Shown here: positions 11,301 to 23,300 of the stretch, one piece after another
Layout: each line of letters begins with the position of its first letter
Position numbering within the stretch: position 1 is the stretch's first letter
Assembly: GCA_933228895.1 (NCBI GenBank)
Contig: OW121852.1
Span: 56,524,872 to 56,588,871 of the forward strand
Direction of reading: 5' to 3'
Source: Platycnemis pennipes
Lineage: Eukaryota > Arthropoda > Insecta > Odonata > Platycnemididae
DNA length: 64,000 bases
Position numbers and translations under genes: made by a program
Notes under the pieces: generated by a model
Database searches by the model: none
Told to the model about the DNA's origin: nothing
The model's input: only the letters and a program-made list of their open reading frames with translations

Positions 11301-14300
11301 GGTGCAGACAAATAACAAATCAGTGTTGCTGATTGTGGTGCATCCAAAGTGAAATGCATGAATAGTAGTGCATTTATCTCCCACATATGCAAGTCTCTCG
11401 CCATCATTTTCTGCATGAAACTCCGCATAACATTTATACCTTGAGTATTGTGGAAATCATAGCTAATGACATTATTTATTCCATTGAGTGGTCATTTTTG
11501 TTTTAACAGTTACCAGCATTTCCATAATGTACACTGTTCTTTTTCGATTAGAACTTACGGTTGACAGCACATATCATGCTCGCAGCTATGTGCCGGGAAT
11601 TACGGCAGTTCAAATTCTCCGTGAACCCTACCTCATCCTTTAAGGCGAGCACTTCTAGCTTAGCTCTCTGTCTGTTCACACCAAAATCTTGTAGCATGGA
11701 CGCGGTGAGTGATGCTGTTAGGAAATTTGGGTGGGTTGTGTTGGTGGGTGTAAGGATTATGACGGCCTGGGAGTTTGGGTTTACGGTGCATGGGGGGAAA
11801 AGGGTACAGTTGTGGAGAGGGAAGGTTCCAGTCACGGGAGTATCTTTATCTGTCTTGCTGAGCTTGAAGCGGGGAGGGGAGGGTGGAGAGGGGGTGGGGG
11901 AACAGGGTCGCGGAACGTCTGTGATGTTCCTTCCTCTTCTTCTGGGCAACCCTGGGGGTGCATGCAGGTGGTTGATTTGAATAGCTTCGGGTGCTGGGTG
12001 GAATGGTCAGGGATGCGGCATCCTTTGTTTACGATTGGGTCTTTTGTTCTGAAATTCTTATTACAAAATGTTCAACTTTTTGATTTGTTTTCCTTTGTTT
12101 TATTGGGAAAACATTATAAATTGAATGGTTTGAGGCGTAACTTTGTGAAATTGCTTCATATCGGAATGAAAAAACTTTGTAAATTTCACATTAGTAACTT
12201 TAATACGACCAGTTTCGTCGCTTGAGCGACATCTTCAGGTACAAATACAAGGAAATCACATCTTTAAATACACTAGGAACAATTGGGGGCGGAATGGTTT
12301 GAGGCGTAACTTTGTGAAATTGCTTCATATCGGACTGAAAAAACTTTGTAAATTTCACTGAATGAAAAAACTTTGTAAATTTCACTGAATGAAAAAACTT
12401 TGTAAATTTCACAAAAAACGCCGCAAATTAGCTATGAGAAATATCTTCCCATCTCTCCTCCCAGAAGAAAATATCAAAAAATGGCATAGAATTCAATTTT
12501 TGGGGAACATTTCCCATAAAATAACTTCATTTCTTCCCACACACAGAATAAATCCGGCCTTTTATAACAAACATTCATTAAGGAACTTAATAAGCCATGC
12601 GAAAGACAAGATAGATCCACTGCATAATAGCGGTGTTTACAAACTCACGTGTAACACTTGCCAGAAATTTTATATTGGGCAAACAGGGAGGAAATTCAAG
12701 ACACGTATCAAAGAACACGAAGCATGTTCTAATAATAACAACCCCACCTCCCTGTTTGCCAAACATTTGCTAGAAGCTAATCATGTCAGCAACTTTGAGC
12801 CTGAGATCCTTCATGTGGAGAGGAAGGGACCCAAGTTGGACGCCCTAGAGTCCTCGGAAATTTTAAAAGTGGTATGTCGTGACGGAGGGATACTTCTTAA
12901 CGATGTGATTTTCCTTTCCCATTCCCCATTACTCAACCTCTCTCCCACACCAGTCATTACTGACCACACTCCAAACCCTCACCCCACCCTCTCACCTAAC
13001 GTCTTAGTGTGACACACCGCACCCATTTCCTAGCCTTTCTCTTCCCGGGTTTTCCCCTCCCCCACCTCCCTTCGTTCCCACTAAACTACCCACTTCCCCC
13101 TCTACCTCTCTCATCCCCTTGTCCAGCCTTCCACCCCCAATTGTTCCTAGTGTATTTAAAGATGTGATTTCCTTGTATTTGTACCTGAAGATGTCGCTCA
13201 AGTGATGAAACTGGTCGTATTAAACTTACTAATGTGAAATTTACAAAGTTTTTTTCATTCCGATGGGAAAACATTAATTAAATAAATAAATAAATAAAAC
13301 TTTTGTTTTACATACGTTTTCAATACTGGGATGAAATTTTGTCAAAAGTATGATCACTGACTTTAAACCATTTACATAGGAAGTACAAGTAGGTATTTAT
13401 TTTATGATCTTTTAAGATATGCGATACAGTGTGTGACACACTTGATACAGGCGTTTCTTTAAGAATGCATTCACGAGCAATTACCAAAAAATAAACACAA
13501 TGTTACCGAAGGCAACAAAAGCTGGAGAAAGCAAAGATAAACTTTTTTTCACCATTTATTGAAAGTATTTGAAATTATGAAGTACCGATTTTCTGGTCCC
13601 ACTGACTTTGTATTATTGAGTCTACTGTAATTCCTTTAGGTAAGCTCAGGGCAGTAACTTAGGTGTCTGGAGTGGCAACGAGAGAGCATTCAGCATGAGA
13701 GTAGGTTGTCTCCGACTTTGAACTTCAGTAAGGTACATTTGGTGGAAGAGGATAAGTATTTCTGTTTCTGGTTCCTGCTGTTGTTTTTGGACTCAACAAC
13801 AGTCCATTTATTTATCTTAACAATTTATTTATCTTAACCTAAATACACTACGTGAATTTAGGTCCCTATTTATTTTTTTTCTGAGCCACAATTCCATCAT
13901 TCAACCATGGTTTTGAACCCAGTTCAAAAAGGACATCATTGGCAAAGATTTGACACAGGATCCTACCAAGATGCTTCACCTATTATCCAATAAAATGGAT
14001 GAAAAATAAAAGCAAAATATCGACAAAAGAGCACTTGATTTAAGAGGAACTAAAGTTACACCACAGTTATTTGAACCTAAGATGCTCATTCAACAGTTCC
14101 ACAGAACTAACTACTAGATTACGATGTTTTTTTATGCAAGAATCAATTTTAGGCATCTAAAAATCCATTCATTATGGAGAAATCCTATTGGAGAGCATCC
14201 CCTAGACGGTTTATTCTTACATCTTATTTTGGCCATTCTCCTACCCAAATAAACTAGTACCAAAAAGCGTAATATTTTGAATAAGAGTGTGAATGAATAC

Positions 14301-17300
14301 ACAGGAGAAGTAAATGCTTTTACAAGTACTCACGGTTGTTAGGTGAGGATCCCCTTCCTTATAAACAGTTACGGAAATAGGTATTGCTTCCCTAATTTTC
14401 TCATTCACCATCTTCTCTAAATCCTTCATTTCTGACTCAGTCATCACATTTCCAGTGGCTGACTCTGATAATAGTGAACAAAACATTTAAATAATAGCCG
14501 GCACTCAAAGAAAAACGTTCACCAATGTGTCTCATTCAAATTGTGTCCTTTGTTTGCTCCTTGTAAGTACTTGATTACTCAGCAGAACTTCAGCAAAAAC
14601 AGTTAATTTCTTACACTGTGACATTAAATATCATTTGTCAAAATCCCTCCCATTTTCAATGGTTAAACTGACATGAGACCCTAAAGCCAAGATAGTGAAT
14701 TCTACATTTGATTTAAAGGGTTCCAAGGCAAATTCATATAAGACTACATCAAAGTGGATAATTTGGTTTTGTTGTGAGGTAAGTAATATAGTGAATTGGA
14801 GCTTTATTATATATACATTAAAGGATATGGTTTCTGTCGACTCACCAAGTTCAATATGACAAACTTTTTCCCCCAACCACCATGAGGTCGTATTATAGCT
14901 GAAATGTTTGTCGGCAATAGCTGTGATGAGATGCTGGCCTGAAATTAAATTATTCTAATAGAGACCAATTTTTTTCTAGATAATTATACACATTTTTTTT
15001 TTAAGGAATAACATTACGTTTTTCTAGGTTTCCTACACTGGAATTTATTGTTTTTAATATACTGGTGTTATGTACTAGCTTTTAAGCAACACTTTCTTAG
15101 GTTTTGCAATAAGAAAATTTGCAATGCTAATGGTAAGTTGACATTTTGTGGTGATAACACTGTTACAAGAATATTACAACTACCTATATGAAATTTAACA
15201 ATTGTTTTGTTTGTGGACATGCTCGTATTTCTCCACAAATTCTCCCACAAGGAAAACAACAAATTCATCATTCATGAGCACATGCCGTAACCCTTAAAAT
15301 TACGAGAAACAAAACACATCAAGGTATACCTAATTAGTGATTTACATACCAGTGTGCTGCTGCATTCTGTCAAAACGCAAATCCCAATCCAAAATTTGCT
15401 TCACTGATTGGCCAACTGTGAATGGCTGCCTTAATGTGTTCACTACATCTTCTCCCCTTCTTTCAATTTGCAAGACCTCTTCACCATTAATCCAACCATG
15501 ATCACTTGGCTGTAAAAATAGCATAAAGGCAGTAGATTTAAGACCAGAAAAATTTTCAATAATCATAAATCCAACATAAAACACATGGCAATCTCCCAAC
15601 GAGACATGTTTCCTCTAACTCACCAACAAGTTAGATTTCCACAGTCTACATTTTGATGCCCAAAGAGCAAAATGACATCTATCGGCACAATGAACTTAAA
15701 TCAGATTCACACTTATATTACCATAACAGAGGTAATACAGATATTCATAAACATTCTCTCATGCCATTCTCCTATGAATTCCCTCCTTTGAATGTGAAAA
15801 AAGACATTCTGGACCACTGATGGCCACAACTGACAAGCCTGAATACCATCAACAGCAATAGTTGATTTTCAGATCAGCAAAAACACTTCACTTTGAATGA
15901 CCACATGAAATAAAATGATGGTTTATTTTAAAAAATATATGCAAACATATTTCTCTGCACACTGATCAGTCATGAATAATAATCAGATTTGTCAGTTTAT
16001 GAATGCTCAAATAAATACAAACCCACATATACAGTATGGTCCAATTATGAATTAATAATGAACTGAAAAATACCATTTTGATTCCTCAAAATCAGGAATG
16101 ACAACTAATACAGTGCAACCTCTTTAAAACGAGACCTCACAGTGTCCAAGAAAACCCTCACTATAGTGAAGTATCGTCTTACTGAGGTTGGTGTAAATAA
16201 TCGCCATGAAACCTATTGTGAAAATTGTGTCAGGTGCATCTTCTTACTTGCTGCAATACTGAGAATTGAGTGGATTGTTCCCATCTTTGCCACCTGACTG
16301 AAGGTCTTGCTGTAATCAATGTCATGACACTGACTGGACCCCTTAACAACCAATCTCCCCTTGTACTTGTCGATGCTGCCACCTGGATTTTTCTTGAGCC
16401 GAAAGTCCCATTTACGTGGAATTGCCTTTGCACCTGGTGGAAGCTCTGTCAAAATCCAGGTTTGAATCTCTTTCTATGAAGCAATTTCACGATCCATGGC
16501 TTTCTTCCACTCGACTGAATCCTTGCTTCTCAACGCATCTTCAAAGGTCTCCAGATCCTCCGTCACTGGATTCAACAACTCCTCCACTCTCATGGCCTAA
16601 TCTTCTAGATGTTTTGGCCTCTTCAAGGTTGATCGATTTCTCAAAATTCTTCCAGATGAGTGCTTGGAGTTTTTTCCTCATCTGTATCTGACTCACCTTC
16701 ACATTCTTTAATTCTCTCTTGGAATTGAACATCTCTTGACAGGATAACTCTGTGGTTAGTTGGAATGCAAACTCTGTATCACTCATCTCCGTCATATCCT
16801 TCTAGGAATCCTTTTACTGCCTTCTTTTCCATCTTCTTCCTCTTTTCGGATTGAATGTGTTGATTGAAAACCGAACTCTGGAAATTATGGACTTTGCATA
16901 ATTATCTGCCTTTCAGTATAGATCGCTGACCTTCTTGTGCTCTTTGGTTGCCTCCTCCATAGCATCAGGTGACAGAGGTTAGGGTTTCATCAATTTTCCA
17001 TCAATTACATCCAGGGCTCCTTCATGGTAATCCATCAAGTCCCGCAATTTCCGCTTCCAAATTGGCCAGTCTGCCTCTCCAGCCAGGAGTTTGATGTGTT
17101 TCGCCAAATCCATTCTTCAAGAACGCTGAGATTACGAGACTCCACAGCAAACGCGTGGAGCGTGGTGGCCTAGTGAGTAGAGCACTGAGCTACTGATCGA
17201 AGGGTCATGGGTTCAAATCCGGGTGAAGCCTTTGGACGCCCCCAAATGAAAAATCCTCGAGTTCGAGGTGGCCCAGGGAAATGATCTGGCCCCCCTGCCC

Positions 17301-20300
17301 TGAATGTGTGTAATTCACACGCCTGTGGCTTAGTTCGGGGTGAGCTCTACCCTCACCTATCCAAACCAACCTTTGGGTTGAATCACTGAGTGAGTGAGGT
17401 GATTTGTATGCAGCGAAGATCGGCAAGATTTGTAAAGGGACGGTATGATAACCTTATTAGCGTAACCAGTCTATTAAATGAATTAAATTGGGAATCATTG
17501 TTAGATCGCAGGTTGAAATTTAGACTTAATCTCTTAAACAAATTCCAAGACCATTTTATCAGTGATGATGTTAAAAATATTTTGTGGACCCCAACTTACT
17601 ATGGTAGACTGGACCATAGTCACAAAATTAGAGAAATTGATTGCCGAACTGACATATTCAAAATGTCCTTTTTTCCTCGTACTATTAGGGATATGAATAG
17701 TGGTAAATATATCAAGTACGAGTGTAGCAATGGATAACATTGGTAGCTGCATGTTGGTATAAGGACTTAAAGCTAACCCAACTAACAGCATGTTTTTGCA
17801 TGTATGGTTTGCTATTTTTATCTTTTTTTAAATAGCATAGTTTTGAACAGTACCTACACAAGTACTAATCCTTTTTTATGCATGATATGTAGTTCATGTT
17901 TGGTGAGAGTTCACCCCCTGCCACACACCTTTATGGTGGCTTGCAGGGTATTATGTAGATGTAGATGCAAACTTAACCTCGACATGCTGCCTCTCCAGCA
18001 AGGGGTTTGATGTGTTTCTCCAAATCCATTCTTCAAGAATGCTGAGCTGACGAGACTCCACAGCAAACTTAACCTCGACGTAATTCACATGATCTCACAT
18101 GCAACTCTCTATTTACTTAAAGGCAACTCGCGTGAACTGGGCAGCTTGGGCCCATAACCTATTGAGATATATATCTTTTTCTCCATAATTTATTTGGTAA
18201 CATTTCGATGTCTCTTTTTAGCTTCTAATGCTGTTTTTAGGTCCCCTTTGTTGCACCCTTAGTTACATAACAACCACTAAAAACAACGAACTTACAAAAT
18301 TGGCATCGCAGTGCCATTTCTGGATCTAACAATCAACTACAAAATTCAACTTGATTTTAACATCATTTTAAAACTTCAACACAATTCACCCAAAACACCC
18401 ACAATATTGATAAAACTAGCGTTAAAGCCATAGGAATTGGTTGTGGAATGATTATTTGAACACCTTCGGTAATAATGCAAGTTTGATATAGCAAGTGATT
18501 TTTCAGTTCCCGAGAGCTCTCGTTATATGGAACTTCTAATGTATATGTCATGGAAACCAAAGAGTAAGAGGTGATTTCGGTTGGTGGAAGCCTAGAGTGA
18601 ATAATGCCTAGAAAAATTAGATATAAAGGTAAACCATAACTACAGAACACCCTGTGTAAAATTTTTTTTCTTTAATTTTCAAAGAAAGAGACCATAAAAT
18701 GAATCAAATATGTTTTTAAAGCTGAAGAATCATTAAGACTTTAACTGCTGGCCATATAAGTTGATAAATCTTAAGAATTCTGGCCTTTTCTGTTAATTTT
18801 CTAAATGATTTACAGAAGCTATATTACATTAGAAAAAAATATATTGTGTTATAACATTTATTTAATTATTATCTTTCTTCTGGTGATAAACGTAATGAAT
18901 TCCAATAAATAAAATTAGGGTTGGGGCAGGGATTTGAAGATCCGGTCGAATCCTATCGAATCCATGGATTCGAGATTCGGTCGAATCCATGGTTAAAAGA
19001 TTCGATTGAATCTTTGGATTCAATCGAATCCTCGATCCTCAACTAACGTGGATCCGAGTTATACGGATCCGAAGTTACCCGGATGTTCAGTTAGCTCGGT
19101 GACATAATTGCGTTTCTCCGCGTTTCTGTCGCCGCGACAGATTTAACCACGTGACGACCCGTGACTCATTGCCTAGGGCACGAGAGTTGATGCCATACTA
19201 CGGGTGTTCAGAGTGGCAACTCTAATTTAAAACATTACATAGTTCGATAGGTGATATTTGATCATCCCAATGGTGAAAAAGTCTGATGTGATCAGGCATC
19301 AATGGCTTTTTTCGGCGCAGTTAACCTTCCCGAAAAGTCAACGCGTAGTTAATTATCTACTCCATATATGATGCCTGTTGTCCATCCATATCCTCTAAGC
19401 TCGTCATGAAAAATGCCCAGTGTTTTTCTTTCATGATACTTTTGTATTACGTATGTGTACGCAGGTTCATCTAAAAATCATCTTATGATTTATGCATGTT
19501 CATGTACATTTTTACAATGTGGTCAGTTTTATTAGATTTCTGTTATCTAGCTAAAAAAACTGGTTTACACTTTCAGTACGTCTATCGACTTCTTTTCGTT
19601 TTAGTACTTATTTGTTTTCCAGCCAGGCCATTTATTGGTGACCCTAACATTACTATGATTAGCTTGGTCTACCTTATTCTTAAAAGACAATTACGATGAA
19701 GCGTGAGTCAGGTTTTTCAGCCCTGTCACAAGCTAGCAGCAAGATATTGTGAGCAATGCACTTTGCATACAGTAAAAATTTTCAAGTGCATGGAAACTTA
19801 CTATTGTTTAGGAACATATAAAAATATCAACAAACATTTTATTTAGTGATGGGGCTAATCCAAAATTTGATCGAATCCGAATCCTGTTTTTTTATCGAAT
19901 CGAAATATCAAATCTGAATCACGAATCCTTATCCCAAATCCTAATCCTCCTCAATTTCATTAATTCAAATCTTCCTTTTATCTGTAAATTGTTAAATAAT
20001 GCTTTCTTTCTCACTAATTCTCTTATTAAACCCAATCGAAGCTGAATCTTATTTCTTAAAGTAAATAAAATATGAATAATGGTCATATAGTCCCTAATCA
20101 ATGAAATTAAGGACTTGTTCGAGGGCAAATATAAAGAATGGGTAATTTCAAAAGTAAATCAACGTTTAATTTTTCTTAAATAAAATTGAAAATTCAATGA
20201 AAAGTTATTGTTTTGAAATTTGTTTTGAAACAGCATTTTCACTCTGTCAATATGTAATCGATTTCTTTTTTTATCAACCAAATTTACAGCAGTCCTGAAG

Positions 20301-23300
20301 GCTTTTTCTGATAATGCTGTTGCTGGAAAAATGCAGAGGAACTTTTTTGTTAGAATTTTCAAATTGGAGAATTTCAAAGAATTCATACGTGGACAAAAAT
20401 TATTAGTAGACTTGCACAAATACCTGTGGCCGATATCGATAGTATAATTTGCCGATACCTTACTTATTTTTCTAAAAAAATTTGATAAGTGCTTTCCTTC
20501 TCATCAAGTCAACTCAGGAATCAAAAGTGTTTTAAAAGAGCACCTAATTTTTAAAAGAAATGAAATTGTGACAACTCTTGTATTTTGCTACTCTTGCAAT
20601 TATCACTGGAATTAGATTTAATACACTATGCCCTCTTGCATTTGTAAATACTGGAAATTCTTTTTAAGAAATTAGAGCTGCTGAGCATGCTCAGCAGCTC
20701 ATATTTGAATGTATTACTCATCAACATATTATTGACAAGGCTGCTGAACATGCTCAGCAGTTAGGTGGGTTCTTCTATCAGAACCATAGCACTAGTTTCT
20801 GAAAACATTTGCTCAGGAAACTCTAAACCTGCAGGTACACCCAAACACAGTGGACTCTCGTTAGCACGTTTTTGTAGGGACCCGAAATCCTGAACATGGA
20901 AACGAGGAAAACTTGCTGAACAGGTTAGGCCTTCTCAGGTTTTGCTGAAGACGTATGCGCGGGTTGCATAACGTCCAGGGGACCAATACGCGCTCCATGT
21001 GGTTAGTTCATTGCTGGCATTAATTTATTGTAAAAAAGTTTCATTTTCAATTATTTAACCTCCCAAATGATACGTATGATACCTTGCGTTGATGTGTCCT
21101 CAATAATTAATAATGACTATATGATCAAACAGCAAGTTTTGTGTATACTGTTCACGCAAAAGAGTATATATAGACTCGATTTTGAGGCTTTGCATCCCAA
21201 AAAAGGAAGAAGTTCATAGAGAAAATATCAGCATGTAGATAATTTAGCCTTTCGTTTACTGCATGTACTAGACTTTTTTTAATAATTACTTTAGAGGCAT
21301 GTTTTTGGAGTGAGGATGAAAAATGGCACATTTCTTTTATTGGGACTTAATTGGCCAATGAGCCGTGTTCGGTTAGTTTTTGCTTCAGCCTCAATTGCCT
21401 CTGAAGAAAGCCCTTCTGGCTTGCTTACAATGGCTGCACATGTCACTACTATTGATGATTAGTGGACAGCATTTGTACCTCCATTGTCAGGAATTATGAA
21501 CCAGGTAAACTTGGCTCTTCACATCTATAGGTATATCACGCATAACGTTGCCTCAACAAACCGTTGCTGCATCTTTCCTGATTTCCTCTACATCATGGAT
21601 TTCCTCTACATCTGAGAAACTTTCCAGGGGTCCAGTTTGAATTTTTAATCGTTGATTGTCTATGTTCTTTTCAAGTACAGCAAAATCCACAACACTGTCT
21701 TTCTTATTGCAAATTTCTTTCAAAATCGCCGGCCTTACCTTCCCATCAGGCAACATCAATGGCATTAGCTGTGTAAAAATTGCCACTTTCGGTCCAAATT
21801 TTGGAATATTTCTGCTCCATGTGAATTGCAGAGGTAAACAAAATTCATTGTTACACAGTTATTGACGCATATAAATTTTCACACATTATGGACAAGGAAG
21901 GCTCCTCTTCCTTCTCAGGAGATACTTTTTCCTCTGGATCCATTCTGAGTCTTTTTGAGCTCAGGTTCTAAGTCTTCGAGCTAAAAACCTGCTCTTGATA
22001 GAGCTTGCTCCCACTTGGATCTACCTATTCTCGGGGTCTTACAAAGCTATCTATGCTCGGTATGACCCACTGGTGGGTCACACCGCCCATGCAAAAGGCT
22101 GGGTGTGACCCACCCGTGGGTCACGCCGCACTGTGAGGGGTAGGGCTTTAATCAGCCCTGCAGTGAATGTGTTAAAGTAAAACACAATGTTGCAAAAATT
22201 ATTAAATATAGTATTTAGCAAATTACAGTAAAAATACGCAACAGACTAACTTTTGCATTTCCATTTTAAAATACCTATTTAGTATTTCTCAAGCTTCTTC
22301 CCATCGTATTCAATAAAACAGGGACGAAGACATGATTCTGGCTCATCTGGACAATCTGGGCAGAAAGTGGTGACGATCTTCCTGATTCCTTTTTTGTGAC
22401 ATAAGCGGCACCACTTTTGTTTCTGTCTATTCCCGCCTTCAACGGGAAGGAAATCGGGAATATGAGATTCGAAGGGCTTCAGTGTATACGGACATGAGGT
22501 AGGGCCTGTTTGTGCTTCAAGTAGGGAGAGTATTAGCTCTATGCGGAATTCGTACAGTGTTATTTTTTGTGTCCGCTGTATTTTTGATATAGTAAGTAAC
22601 TGTTTACAACGATCAATTGAAAGATGTGGATTGCTAGTTTCTTATACCTCTTGACCGATTTATACTTAAAGGAGTAATATGCTAACATTTGATCGCCGTG
22701 ATAAATGTCTCTCATATATTTATAGTACATAACAACCAGTTCCGGTTTCAATTTCATTATCCCTTTTTTGTTTGGGACCGCTGGCAACTGGCTGCCTAAC
22801 TCAGAGGTCCCAAAACGTCCCGTTTGTCTCTCCATTTCATGACACAGATGCCATCATGACTCCACCACTTTACAATTTCACCCTTCCTAATTCTTTGGGG
22901 TACAATTTCATTGGGATTCCCTACACTGTTTGCCCATAATGTCCCTGTGCAAAATGTTTTTTTTTCTAGGAGTTCTCTAGCCATTTTTTAACTATCATAT
23001 CCATCTTCTTCTGCCTTCCTCTTTCTCCTATTCCCAGTTTCTTAGTTACGAATATAAACGCAATAGGTATTTAGATATTTATCTAATTGAATATGGATGA
23101 ACGTGTGGTGAGTACCTACCAGAAGTGAATACGGTGGTGGTGGTATCTTCTGAATGGGAATTTCTTTCTGTGCATTTCAAACGCATACAATGAGGTTGTT
23201 TACCTTATTTTTTTTATTGCCGAATATGATAGAATTTGTAAAATAAAAAGTATTCTTTATTTTAAAAACTGTATTTTTCCATTTTTTGATCCGTCAATTA

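Larger units (their letters stand above)
11077..13627. mobile_element. pogo/Tigger-like DNA transposon with a nested Penelope-like element
   Basis: Both ends read CAGTAGACTC inward and are flanked by TA (11075-11076 and 13628-13629), as expected for Tc1/mariner-pogo class transposons. Subterminal words such as CCCGGTCCCCAGGAA and GAAGT/ATTACG are typical of insect Tigger-like ends. The left 660 bases are repeated at 55786-56456. No transposase was recognised. The interior holds GC-rich repeat DNA (about 11700-12000) and a Penelope-like insertion (about 12140-13265). Confidence 0.75.
17084..18067. repeat. ~75-bp direct duplication flanking a SINE/LINE insertion in copia
   Basis: CTCCAGC.A/GG...TTTGATGTGTTTC..CAAATCCATTCTTCAAGAA.GCTGAG...ACGAGACTCCACAGCAAAC occurs at about 17084-17151 and again at about 17991-18067 with several differences. 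GCAAACTTAACCTCGAC also occurs twice (about 17967 and 18063). The insert between them is the SINE head and LINE tail. The duplication is longer than a normal target-site duplication. Confidence 0.7.

Noticed and set aside
11561..12225. Two overlapping plus-strand ORFs of 139 and 164 codons
   Set aside because: Both cross a G-rich dispersed repeat where stops are rare; the conserved reading, if any, is on the other strand.
17161..17235. Possible tRNA gene
   Set aside because: Boxes A and B are good but acceptor and anticodon stems do not form and the sequence runs into LINE DNA, so a SINE head is the better call.
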